Shown here: one piece after another, positions 7,463 through 14,714 of the stretch
Layout: every line of letters starts with the position of its first letter
How positions within the stretch are numbered: the stretch's first letter is position 1
Assembly: GCF_028618695.1 (NCBI RefSeq)
Contig: NZ_JAQIVI010000121.1
Span: 2,374-29,714, forward strand
Length of the DNA stretch: 27,341 nt
Direction of reading: 5' to 3'
Source: Natrinema soli
GTDB taxonomy: Archaea; Halobacteriota; Halobacteria; Halobacteriales; Natrialbaceae
Program-made: the position numbers and the translations under genes
The notes under the pieces: model-generated
What the model was told of the DNA's origin: nothing
What the model saw: only the letters and a program-made list of their open reading frames with translations
Databases searched by the model: none

Positions 7463-8464
7463 TCAGTTCTCAGCCGTCATATCGACAGCGACGTCGACGG
7501 CGTCAACGAGGCTCTGCTCGGAGGCGATTCCTTCTCCCGCAATATCGAATGCGGTCCCATGGTCAACGCTGGTCCGAATGATCGGGAGTCCGATTGTCAC
7601 ATTCACACCGGAAACAGCGTCACCCCCGGCGAACCCGAGCATCTTAATTGGGATGTGTCCTTGGTCGTGATACATAGAGACGACACAGTCGAACTCTCCA
7701 CGCGCCGCCCGGACGTATACCGTGTCAGGCGATTCGGGTCCCTCCACATCGATCCCTTCCTCTTGGGCCTGCTCAACGGCGGGTTCGATCTCGGCATGGT
7801 CCTCGTTGCCTAGGAGTCCGCCATCGCTGGCGTGAGGGTTCAGGCCTGCGACGGCGATTGACGGTGAGTCGAGGCCGAGATCACGCAGTGCATCATCAGT
7901 CAGACGGATTGTCTTGAGTACCTTTTCAGCCGTCACCAGATCACAGGCTTCCCGGAGAGAGACGTGCGTACTCACGTGGGTCACACGGAGCTCGTCCTCA
8001 ACGAGCATCATCGAGTAATTCTCTGTGTCGGTGTAGTCGGCGAGCATCCCCGTGTGACCGGCATAGTCGCTCCCCGCGAGCTTCGTCGCCTGTTTGTTGA
8101 TCGGTGCCGTCGTAATCGCATCGATCTCGCCCGTTTTGGCAAGTTCGATGGCGCGTTCGATATACTGTAGGCTCGCTGCTCCGTACGCCTCACGAACCTC
8201 CCCACAGACGAGTTCGTCCACCAGATTGAGGTCTACCACCGGAATGGTGGAGGCATCGAACGTCGCATCAGCCACGGACTCTATGGCTTCGACATCGATC
8301 GAGACATCACAGACTGCAATGGCCTCGGCGATCACATCTGTGTCGCCGATGACGAGCGGTCGACAGCTCTCGAGCAGTTTCGGATACGCCTTAACGATCA
8401 CTTCCGGGCCGATCCCGCCAGGATCACCCATTGTGATCCCTACCAGTGGTTTCTCCTTATGCAT
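7463..8464 (-). CDS. pdxA: PdxA-family 4-phospho-hydroxyacid dehydrogenase (PdxA2-like)
   Basis: PdxA is a metal-dependent NAD(P) dehydrogenase that oxidises and decarboxylates 4-phosphohydroxy-L-threonine. The PdxA2 subgroup acts on D-threonate or D-erythronate 4-phosphate and yields dihydroxyacetone phosphate. The product is 333 aa, normal length. Motifs: TMGDPGGIGPE at residues 11-21, TTAPINKQA near 118-126, H137 in GHTGMLADY, and metal ligands H167 (STHVSL), H211 (NPHASDGGLLGNED) and H266 (YHDQGHIPIK), matching the E. coli ligand positions closely. ATG 8464 overlaps the kinase stop by 8 nt, so the two are translationally linked. With a DUF1537 kinase as partner, a role in tetronate breakdown is far more likely than pyridoxal synthesis. 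Confidence 0.92.
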   Translation of the reverse strand: MHKEKPLVGITMGDPGGIGPEVIVKAYPKLLESCRPLVIGDTDVIAEAIAVCDVSIDVEAIESVADATFDASTIPVVDLNLVDELVCGEVREAYGAASLQYIERAIELAKTGEIDAITTAPINKQATKLAGSDYAGHTGMLADYTDTENYSMMLVEDELRVTHVSTHVSLREACDLVTAEKVLKTIRLTDDALRDLGLDSPSIAVAGLNPHASDGGLLGNEDHAEIEPAVEQAQEEGIDVEGPESPDTVYVRAARGEFDCVVSMYHDQGHIPIKMLGFAGGDAVSGVNVTIGLPIIRTSVDHGTAFDIAGEGIASEQSLVDAVDVAVDMTAEN

Positions 8465-9725
8465 CGGTTTGACTCAAAACGTCCAGACAATTAACGATTG
8501 CTTCTTCTGATCCAAACCCACCAGCCTTCGTGATCAGCGGCATTCCGGAGGTAGCGCCGTCAGCAAACGTACCAATGGGAATCCCGGCTTCGACCTCTTC
8601 ACCGGTCAGCGTTACTGCCGTCGCTTCGAGTTCCCGGATCACCGCGACCGCAATGTCACCACCCGTCAGCAGTAAGCCTGACGGAGTCTCATCCTGGAGA
8701 ACGGCAGCTGCAATCGTTGCAAGGCCCGTTGCGATCTGCTCACGGATCTCCGAGGATGTGAGTCCTTGTTCCTCGCCAACAGCCAGCGTCTGGTCGACAT
8801 CTTCGGCAGCGGTTGCTGCGGTCAGTACGACTGGCTGATTATCACGCAGACGTTGCACGGCTTGCTCCACGATATTGTCTAAGTCATTCCCGTTCAGCAG
8901 TGTGGATCCATCAATCTGAATGAACACATCGTTCGATACGTGATCAAGTTGCTCAAGTGTAATTTTACTAACACTTCCGGCGATGCCTAATGCTGCACCG
9001 TCTAAGAGTTGCACGGACGAATGTGTATCTGCGTTGGCACCGGAAACAGTGATCTGCTCTGCCAATCCAGCACTGCCGACATAGAGCGCATTGACGTCCG
9101 TAGTTGCTTCGGCAGCAGTCGCTAGGTGTGTATCTTCGACAGCATCACAGATGATGATCGGTGCCTGACTGCTCCGTTCAACTATGTCTGTAACTGCGGT
9201 AGCAACCTCGTCGTGTCCTCCCTTGAGAGTCGAGAGAGGAATGTTATCGACTGGTCGGTCGATCGATTTGAACAGGTCGACAAGTGACGAGGATGTTGGC
9301 CCTTTCTTGTCGTCTCCGTACTCCGTCTCGGCAACAGGGGCTCCCTTCACATAGTGAACACCGTCCTCTGTCGTCCGGCCAGCTGATGGGAACGCGGGTG
9401 CGACCAGGGCTAGCTCAGCACCCGACACAGATAGTGCTGCATCGACTTCACCAGCGAAATTCCCGCGGAGAGTCGAATCAACCTTCTTGTAGATGGTTTG
9501 TGATGAGATTGCCCCGACTGCTGTGGAGACAGCATCAATTGCGTCCGCCTCGCTATCGTACCGGCTATTGGTGTTGATCCCCAGTACTGCAGCGCCTTGT
9601 TCAATTTCATCCATCTTCGCCTCCGGATCGGCAACGACAGTCGTCGCGTATCCTCGAGCAGCAAACCCCTGTGAGGTATCCATTGCTCCTGTTAAATCAT
9701 CAGCGACTACTTCGACAGCATACAT
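8457..9725 (-). CDS. four-carbon acid sugar kinase (DUF1537 family)
   Basis: DUF1537 kinases phosphorylate the terminal hydroxyl of four-carbon sugar acids (D-threonate, D-erythronate or 3-oxo-tetronate). I chose ATG 9725 (422 aa) because the conserved N-terminus is MYAVEVVADDLTGAMDT; the earlier in-frame ATG at 9746 adds seven residues. The N-terminal domain has ADDLTGAMDT at residues 8-17, KKVDSTLRGN at 80-89 and PAFPSAGRTTEDG at 110-122. The C-terminal nucleotide-binding domain shows GSAGLAEQ near 217-224, LLTGGDIA near 352-359 and TKAGGFGSEE at 399-408. The overlap with pdxA fits the D-threonate (DtnK/PdxA2) pathway, in which D-threonate 4-phosphate becomes DHAP. The exact substrate isomer is not readable. 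Confidence 0.9.
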   Translation of the reverse strand: MYAVEVVADDLTGAMDTSQGFAARGYATTVVADPEAKMDEIEQGAAVLGINTNSRYDSEADAIDAVSTAVGAISSQTIYKKVDSTLRGNFAGEVDAALSVSGAELALVAPAFPSAGRTTEDGVHYVKGAPVAETEYGDDKKGPTSSSLVDLFKSIDRPVDNIPLSTLKGGHDEVATAVTDIVERSSQAPIIICDAVEDTHLATAAEATTDVNALYVGSAGLAEQITVSGANADTHSSVQLLDGAALGIAGSVSKITLEQLDHVSNDVFIQIDGSTLLNGNDLDNIVEQAVQRLRDNQPVVLTAATAAEDVDQTLAVGEEQGLTSSEIREQIATGLATIAAAVLQDETPSGLLLTGGDIAVAVIRELEATAVTLTGEEVEAGIPIGTFADGATSGMPLITKAGGFGSEEAIVNCLDVLSQTDA

Positions 9726-10278
9726 GGTCCAATACTCTATAGTCAACCGTGATAAAATATTGGATGATTCGCATCAACAACAGGAAATCGAGTTTGCTCA
9801 TGGAGAAATTTGTAGGTGTGTACTGTCTATATTCGTCCTCTTGAAGGGTTCCTGAACCGATCGAGCATTAGCTTTCCGAGAAATGTTATCAATAGAATAG
9901 TTTAGTAATGGTAAACGAAATGGGTTGCCTTACTGACCCTCAATCTAGATTTACAACAGTACATTTGTAAGGGACTCCTCGTCTGAGACCGGCTCATCAG
10001 TTTCAATAGATCGAGTGAGGATCCTTTGTGATAGATTTAATAGAAGTATTGAGAGATATTTTCTGTGTCGGCTGAATCGTTGGATTGTAGATACCGATTA
10101 TAACTCCCGGGCATTTAGCAAAAATAAACGAGATGATCACCGACAACCTGTTGTGACGTTCCCAGAAGGGGACAGGGCCTAGTATTTATAATTTTTGATA
10201 AATATCCAATGGAAGATTTTGCCTCTAGAACTGAGTTCCTCTTATATATGCATCCTAATACAACCTGCCAGAGGAGAA
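9726..10278 (-). promoter_or_regulatory. 553-bp kinase operon upstream region
   Basis: There is no convincing gene in this AT-rich spacer between the iclR stop and the kinase start. On the minus strand an AATATTTTATC stretch (9761 to 9751) lies about 26-36 nt before ATG 9725 and is a good TATA candidate for a leaderless transcript. The spacer contains two palindromes: GTTTA-N7-TAAAC at 9900-9916 and a stronger one at 9951-9970. Its length, and the IclR gene directly upstream, suggest regulated expression. Confidence 0.4.
9951..9970. promoter_or_regulatory. 20-bp palindrome, candidate regulator operator
   Basis: TTACAA and TTGTAA flank an 8-bp spacer whose centre is the self-complementary GTAC, so 16 of 20 positions are symmetric. 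It lies about 230 bp before the kinase start. The neighbouring IclR-family regulator binds as a dimer and is the natural candidate, but that assignment is inference. Confidence 0.35.
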
Positions 10279-11076
10279 TTACCTTGCACCCGACGTGGGA
10301 ATGATCTCTGTCATGTTGATATTCGCCTCGATCACGCTGGTTGTATTCTTTATCTTCTCAGGAAGGGCATCTCGAAACCGACCGTCTTGCATTCGACTGA
10401 TCGGGCCAGAAACACTCACTGCTCCAAGAACACGGCCTGTCTGGTCGCGTACCGGTGCTCCGACTGCACGAACCCCTTCAACTTCCTCTTGATCATTGAG
10501 TGAATACCCGCGTTCTCGCGTCGTCTTGAGCTCATCAAACAGCGCAGCTCGGTCAGGTATCGTGTTGTCGGTCATCTCTGCAAGGCCGTACTCGTCAACA
10601 ATCTGTTCGACACGGGATTGGGGAAGGAAGGCAAGAATCGCCTTTCCTGTTGCAGTGTAATGGAGGTAATCCGGACGCTGTAGTTTGACGGAATGAAAGC
10701 GTTCCCCGACAGCGTTTTCCCCAAGAATCTTGCAGAGTTTCATGCTCAGACCATGTTGTTCAGTCGATAGATGTACGATTTCGCCGGTCTCTTCTGCCAA
10801 CTCCTGTACCTCGGGTTCGCCAATTTGATAGAGGATATTGTTGTTCCGGACATACTCCCCGAAGATGAGAAACCGGAGGCTCAATTCATACTGATTATCA
10901 TTTTTTACTATAAATCTGTTTTCTTGAAGTGTACTAACATGGTTATGGACAGTTCCTTTCGTCAGATCAAGATGGTCAGCTAATTCTGTGATTGACGCAC
11001 CATTCCGTTCCTTAAGCCCCTCTAAGACTTGGATTGTTGTCTCAACCGCACGGACCGGGTTATTCGCTTTTTTCAT
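10279..11076 (-). CDS. IclR family transcription regulator
   Basis: This cytosolic DNA-binding regulator is 265 aa, typical of the family. An N-terminal winged helix-turn-helix spans about residues 8-70, with SITELADHLDLTKGTVHNHVSTL as the recognition region. The C-terminal IclR effector domain runs from about 80, with LHYTATGKAILAFLP near 145-160, an RERGYSLNDQEE segment near 190-200, and VRAVGAPVRDQTGRVLGAVSVSGP. IclR regulators in haloarchaea and bacteria often control sugar-acid catabolism, and this one precedes the kinase-pdxA-permease set on the same strand, separated by 553 bp. The ligand is probably the pathway substrate or an intermediate (inference). A TTTATGG box lies about 29-35 nt before its ATG. 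Confidence 0.92.
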   Translation of the reverse strand: MKKANNPVRAVETTIQVLEGLKERNGASITELADHLDLTKGTVHNHVSTLQENRFIVKNDNQYELSLRFLIFGEYVRNNNILYQIGEPEVQELAEETGEIVHLSTEQHGLSMKLCKILGENAVGERFHSVKLQRPDYLHYTATGKAILAFLPQSRVEQIVDEYGLAEMTDNTIPDRAALFDELKTTRERGYSLNDQEEVEGVRAVGAPVRDQTGRVLGAVSVSGPISRMQDGRFRDALPEKIKNTTSVIEANINMTEIIPTSGAR

Positions 11077-11099
11077 TAGTCGTATCCAAGTCCGTTATC

Positions 11100-11112
11100 A
11101 CCATAAATGTGT
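11100..11112 (-). promoter_or_regulatory. iclR promoter, TATA-like box
   Basis: Read on the minus strand, this segment contains ATTTATGG about 27-35 nt before ATG 11076, the usual position for a leaderless haloarchaeal transcript. It also borders the left end of the IS1595 element. Confidence 0.35.
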
Positions 11113-11179
11113 TCGCTCTTCGGAAGCAGATTGTTGGTCGGGGAGAGCTGGCGCTGTGAAAGCGTAGCGGGCAAGGGAG

Positions 11180-12084
11180 ATGCGTCAGCATCACCCGACT
11201 ATGTTCCCAGTTGAAGTGTTTCGCTCGGAGGCGAGCGCCGCGAACCTGCTGAAGCAGGTTCGCTGGCGCGAGGACCTCCAGTGCCCGCGCTGCTGGTCTG
11301 AGTCAGTGATCAAGTACGGCAGCTATCGAGCGTATCAGCGGTATCGCTGTAAAAATTGTGGACGCACGTTCAACGACAAAACCGGCACGATCTTCGCGCA
11401 CGCGAAGATCGGCCTCGACCAATTGTTGTTCGCATTCTACTCGTTGCTCCGGTTCAACACGAGTATCCGCCAGTTAGACGCTGAACTCGACGTCTCCTAC
11501 CGGTCACTTCACCGGCGCGTTGAGCGCTTTGCTAGAACGCTCGATGCGCCTCGCATTGATCTCGTTGGCCCAGTCGAGATCGATGAGTTCTACGTCTCTG
11601 CCGGGAAGAAAGGCCGCGAGCGCGACCAGGAGTCGCGCTCGCGTGGTCTCTCGACACGTGGACGAGGAAGCTACGACGAAGACAAGCCACCAGTGTTCAT
11701 CCTCGTTGATCGCGGTAGCGATCAGCGATACGTTGTCCGTCGAAATCCGCCGACGAATCGACCGTGCGACTCCTCCTCGACACCTACGAAGAGGAGTCGC
11801 TAACGGTCTACACCGACGGATTTCGTGCCTACGACCCGCTGGAGAAGGACGAAAAGTACCAACGAGAAGCCGTTATTCACAGCGAAGGAGAGTACGTCGA
11901 TGGAAACGTGCACGTGAATACGTGCGAGAGCCACGCGTCGCTGGCGCGACGGTGGCTCTCGCCGCATCGAGGAATCTCGAAGAACAAACTCACAGCGTAT
12001 CTCAGACTCTTCCAACTTCGCCGGAGAATCCTACGCAAATCGGGACGAGAAGCCTTGAAAGAAATCATTCGAACTGCCCTCTAA
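11180..12084 (+). pseudogene. IS1595 family transposase, frameshifted
   Basis: The first segment (from ATG 11180, or 11201 at MFPVEVF) has a zinc ribbon CPRC...CKNC at about residues 35-60, then the start of the DDE domain with the first Asp in VGPVEIDEFYVSAGKKG, and reads in one frame to about 11737. The rest continues one frame over from about 11740 with KSADESTVRLLLD, the second Asp in VYTDGFRAYD, and the C-terminal ESHASLARRWLSPHRGISKNKL segment, ending at 12084. Loss of one base at about 11735-11745 explains the break; no slippery run is present there, so programmed frameshifting is unlikely. The element is therefore probably inactive on its own. A sequencing error would be the alternative. 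Confidence 0.85.
11235..11962 (+). repeat. series of stem-loop inverted repeats inside the IS1595 transposase gene
   Basis: Six stems were read directly. 11241-11250 pairs with 11253-11262 (10 bp, extended by GCGCC/GGCGC). 11388-11398 pairs with 11401-11411 (11 bp perfect). 11615-11626 pairs with 11632-11643 (12 bp perfect). 11707-11713 pairs with 11718-11724 (7 bp). 11766-11775 pairs with 11791-11800 (10 bp). 11924-11934 pairs with 11952-11962 (11 bp, with a nested CGTCG/CGACG stem). Confidence 0.8.
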
Positions 12085-12099
12085 CTCACCAACAATGTC

Positions 12100-12566
12100 C
12101 TTCACAAGAGCGTCGCACGGTTTCTGAATCATAGCCGTGGACACTAGCAATGAGGAATTCATCACCATCGTGCTGATCGCTCGCTTTAAGCGCATATTCA
12201 GTGCTCCTGTTCACCCGGCGTTCATTCTCGGCGTCACGGTTCTCCCTAGAGAGTGGGATATCTACCGTGCCATAGATATCAGCGTTAAGTTGACGCTGTG
12301 CAGCAAGCGGACTTCTCAACTAACGGCTTTGTGAAGTACTGATTCTCCGGAAACGCCAAGCGACCGGCGGCAAAGACGGTTCACAATACTGTTGAATAGA
12401 TATTGTGAATCGGCCAATAGATCCGGTACCAGATTGCCTGAGGCGAGCGTTCTATGCCGATCAAACGGAGAATTGCTCGTTCTCTTGCAGCGAACAGTTG
12501 ATAGCGTGAAGGTTGACGACGATGTTTGTTAGGGTGTTCGCCGTTCGTTAGTACTCCATGTAACAC
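12100..12566 (-). pseudogene. degraded transposase remnant
   Basis: Two minus-strand open segments stand in the order expected for one decayed gene. The upstream part (12566 to 12381) contains LRLIGIERSPQAIWYRI, which resembles the N-terminal LxLLGVERSHQAIW region of haloarchaeal IS6-like transposases. The downstream part (12319 to 12086) contains a QHDGDEFLIASVHGY segment resembling their KHD-x5-FLVDGYGY region near a catalytic Asp. Frames differ and stops intervene. The match is from memory of the family and is weak, so the element type is tentative. The 3' end overlaps the edge of the IS1595 copy. Confidence 0.3.
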
Positions 12567-13019
12567 TCGCTGAGCAGATCTACGAATTGCATGTCAAAAC
12601 CCGCTATACAACCTATCATCTCTTCAAATATAAATCATTGAACAATATCCCTGGTGGAATTCCATTTAAGAACTGGGGATAATCTACTTTGGATAAAATT
12701 ACAAGCATATGGGTGTAATAGATGGGCAAGAGCGATCAATTAGCGCATGCTCTCGATCGACGTTCACTGCGAGTAAACAAAGGCCGTATTGGCCGAACTA
12801 CCAGTACTGATCGTGGTACTAAGAGATGGCGGAGGTATCTACGCTGGCGTCATTTATCTCCCGTTTAGTAGTGATAAATAGTCTCAGAATATTCGTTCTC
12901 GACAAGAGAACGTATCTCATTCGATTGAGTGGATCATAGGTACGAAGGGAGCATACTGACGCGTCGTTCTGTGATACGTGTGGTTTTAATATTGGTAAAG
13001 AATAACACGGTAGTGTGTC
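12567..13019. other. gene-free spacer before the UGSC operon
   Basis: About 450 bp without a convincing reading frame. It is AT-rich at 12600-12720. ATTTATC (12852-12858) and GATAAAT (12873-12879) form a perfect 7-bp inverted repeat with a 14-bp spacer. The promoter box of the next operon lies at 12984-12993. The remainder shows nothing I can name and may be scar sequence from the adjoining mobile elements. Confidence 0.4.
12984..12993 (+). promoter_or_regulatory. UGSC operon promoter, TATA-like box
   Basis: TTTTAATATT ends 26 nt before ATG 13020 and starts 36 nt before it. No Shine-Dalgarno sequence is evident in the short gap, so a leaderless transcript is likely. Confidence 0.4.
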
Positions 13020-13658
13020 ATGGGAGAAATGAACCCAGAGCCGGGGATCAATACGCAGCAATACGTGTTAGATCCCGTCGGCACCGTCAGTACCGAAACC
13101 GGATCGATAGTGGGTCGACTCGATAACCTTGAAGGCGCGACGATCGGCCTGCTGGACAATGCGAAGACGAACGCGGACGTGTTCTTAGAGGAGGTTGGCG
13201 ACCTGCTGACTGAGAAGTACGACGTCACGACGGTCTCGCGGCGCAAGGACGGCACCGCGATGCCGGCCGAGTCGATCGCCGCGCACCTTCATGACCGGTG
13301 TGACGCCGTCGTTAACGCGTACGGCGATTGCGGCTCCTGTACGTCGTGGTGTATCTACGATAGCGTCGATCTCGAGTCGCGCGGAACGCCAGTTGCAACG
13401 ATCAACAGTGACGAGTTCGTTCGCCTCGGACAGTCGGAATCGAGATCTCTCGGAATTCCGGGGTTACCGATCGCCACCGTCGAACACCCAATGGGCGATA
13501 TTACGGAGTCAGAAGTCCGTCAGAGAGCGCGAGAGACGTTTGACGAAATCGTCCACGTTCTCACGACAGACGCCGACTCGCTAAAATCAGAGTACGACAA
13601 CAAGTACCTTGAGACGGACGAAGAACTCGGCGACGAAGACCTATACTGTCCGTTATGA
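13020..13658 (+). CDS. UGSC-family (seleno)protein homologue, cysteine form
   Basis: The protein is 212 aa. It carries AYGDCGSCTSWCIYDSVDLE at residues 100-119, with CGSC at 104-107. This corresponds to the Sec-Gly-Ser-Cys motif that names the UGSC family of predicted selenoproteins; here the first residue is Cys, encoded by TGC. Another family segment is ATIGLLDNAKTNADVFLEEVG at about 40-60. A two-cysteine CxxC-like redox site is implied, so a thiol or redox role is plausible, but no biochemical function is known to me for the family. A further pair at C94 and C111 flanks the motif. It is the first gene of a tight operon: its stop overlaps the next ATG (ATGA). A TATA-like box precedes it by about 30 nt. 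Confidence 0.75.
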   Translation: MGEMNPEPGINTQQYVLDPVGTVSTETGSIVGRLDNLEGATIGLLDNAKTNADVFLEEVGDLLTEKYDVTTVSRRKDGTAMPAESIAAHLHDRCDAVVNAYGDCGSCTSWCIYDSVDLESRGTPVATINSDEFVRLGQSESRSLGIPGLPIATVEHPMGDITESEVRQRARETFDEIVHVLTTDADSLKSEYDNKYLETDEELGDEDLYCPL

Positions 13659-14713
13659 GTCTGGACGAGCAAGCCAAGCGACTCGAGATCGATGCGGACT
13701 TCGAAACGGCCAACGAGGAACTGTATCGGCGAAACCTCACCGATGGGTTGCCTGTCGTTCCGCCGACGGAAGAGCGGGTCAAGGCGATGATGACCAAGAC
13801 TGACCGCGATCCAGACGAGGTCATCGGCGTGATGCCACCGCGGTACGGCGATGCGACGGTCGAGAAGATTGCGATTAACGCCGTGATGGCCGGCTGTAAA
13901 CCCGAATATATGCCGGTACTGGTTGCCGCGGTCGCGGCCATGTGTGAGGATAAGTTCAACCTCTATGGAATCAACGCGACGACACATCCAGTTGCTCCAC
14001 TGCTGATCGTCAACGGCCCGATCGTCGACGATATCAACCTCAACTACGGGTACAACGTCTTCGGTCAGGGCTGGCGATCGAACAGTACGATTGGCCGCGC
14101 GATCCGTTTACTATTGACGAACGTCGGCGGCGGGCGTCCGGGCGACATGGATCGGGCAACCCACGGCCATCCGGGGAAGTTCAGTTTCTGCATCGCTGAG
14201 AACGAGACGAAGTCTCCTTGGGAGTCGTTCCACGTTCGCCGGGGATACGACTCGGACGAGAGTACGGTGACAGTTATCGCCGCTGAGGCGCCTCACGAGG
14301 TGAACGATCACGTAAGCGAAGACGGCGGTGGAATCCTGACGGTTGCAGCCGATGTCCTCGCGACGATGGGGCACAACAACGCGTATGTTACACACAGTGA
14401 AGTGACAGTGGTATTCGGACCTGAACACGCGGAGACGATCTCTCGAGACAGCTACTCGGTCTCGGACGTCAAGTGGTTCCTTTACGACAATGCTCGGAAC
14501 CGACTCGGAAAACTCAAATCTGGCGGCCTCTATGGGATCCACGACTGGGCCGACCGGTTCGCCGCCGCGACCGATGATGCGATGATCCCCGTCGTCGAAG
14601 ATCCCAAGCACGTCAACGTCTTGGTCGCCGGCGGCGCCGGAAAACATTCGATGGCACTGCCCTCATTCGGCGAGACGCGGTCGGTCACGAAACCGATCGC
14701 TCGAGGTGAGTGA
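13655..14713 (+). CDS. conserved protein of unknown function, UGSC operon partner
   Basis: I do not recognise a characterised family. The product is 352 aa, soluble, with no signal peptide or membrane span. Segments that look conserved are LTDGLPVVPPTEERV near residue 30-45, EVIGVMPPRYGDATVEKIAINAVMAGC near 55-80, GINATTHPVAPLLIVNGP near 105-122, and GQGWRSNSTIGRAIRLLLTNVGGG near 134-157. The asymmetric, glycine- and asparagine-rich motifs with buried Thr/His suggest an enzyme. Its start overlaps the UGSC stop by 4 nt and its stop lies 1 bp before the next start, so it is very likely co-translated with the UGSC protein and may form a complex with it. That is inference from gene arrangement only. 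Confidence 0.7.
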   Translation: MSLDEQAKRLEIDADFETANEELYRRNLTDGLPVVPPTEERVKAMMTKTDRDPDEVIGVMPPRYGDATVEKIAINAVMAGCKPEYMPVLVAAVAAMCEDKFNLYGINATTHPVAPLLIVNGPIVDDINLNYGYNVFGQGWRSNSTIGRAIRLLLTNVGGGRPGDMDRATHGHPGKFSFCIAENETKSPWESFHVRRGYDSDESTVTVIAAEAPHEVNDHVSEDGGGILTVAADVLATMGHNNAYVTHSEVTVVFGPEHAETISRDSYSVSDVKWFLYDNARNRLGKLKSGGLYGIHDWADRFAAATDDAMIPVVEDPKHVNVLVAGGAGKHSMALPSFGETRSVTKPIARGE

Positions 14714-14714
14714 T

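Larger units (their letters stand above)
11130..12096 (+). mobile_element. IS1595-type insertion sequence with broken transposase
   Basis: A transposase reading frame of the IS1595 type (zinc ribbon plus ISXO2-like DDE domain) is bracketed by ATTGTTGGT at 11130-11138 and its reverse complement ACCAACAAT at 12088-12096. These are the best terminal-repeat candidates I can see. They are only 9 bp, and I could not find an 8-bp target duplication outside them, so the exact ends are uncertain. The element lies only about 55 bp upstream of iclR. Confidence 0.55.

Noticed and set aside
10195..10503. Plus-strand frame spanning the iclR 3' end and its spacer
   Set aside because: It overlaps conserved iclR sequence on the other strand, is Cys-rich without motif order, and has no promoter or ribosome site I can see.
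11735..11745. Programmed frameshift in the IS1595 transposase
   Set aside because: No slippery run or shifty codon lies at the break, and this family normally has one continuous gene, so a mutation is simpler.
13329..13343. Possible in-frame UGA selenocysteine in the UGSC motif
   Set aside because: The codon is TGC, giving CGSC. No in-frame TGA occurs before the normal stop, and haloarchaea are not known to make selenocysteine.
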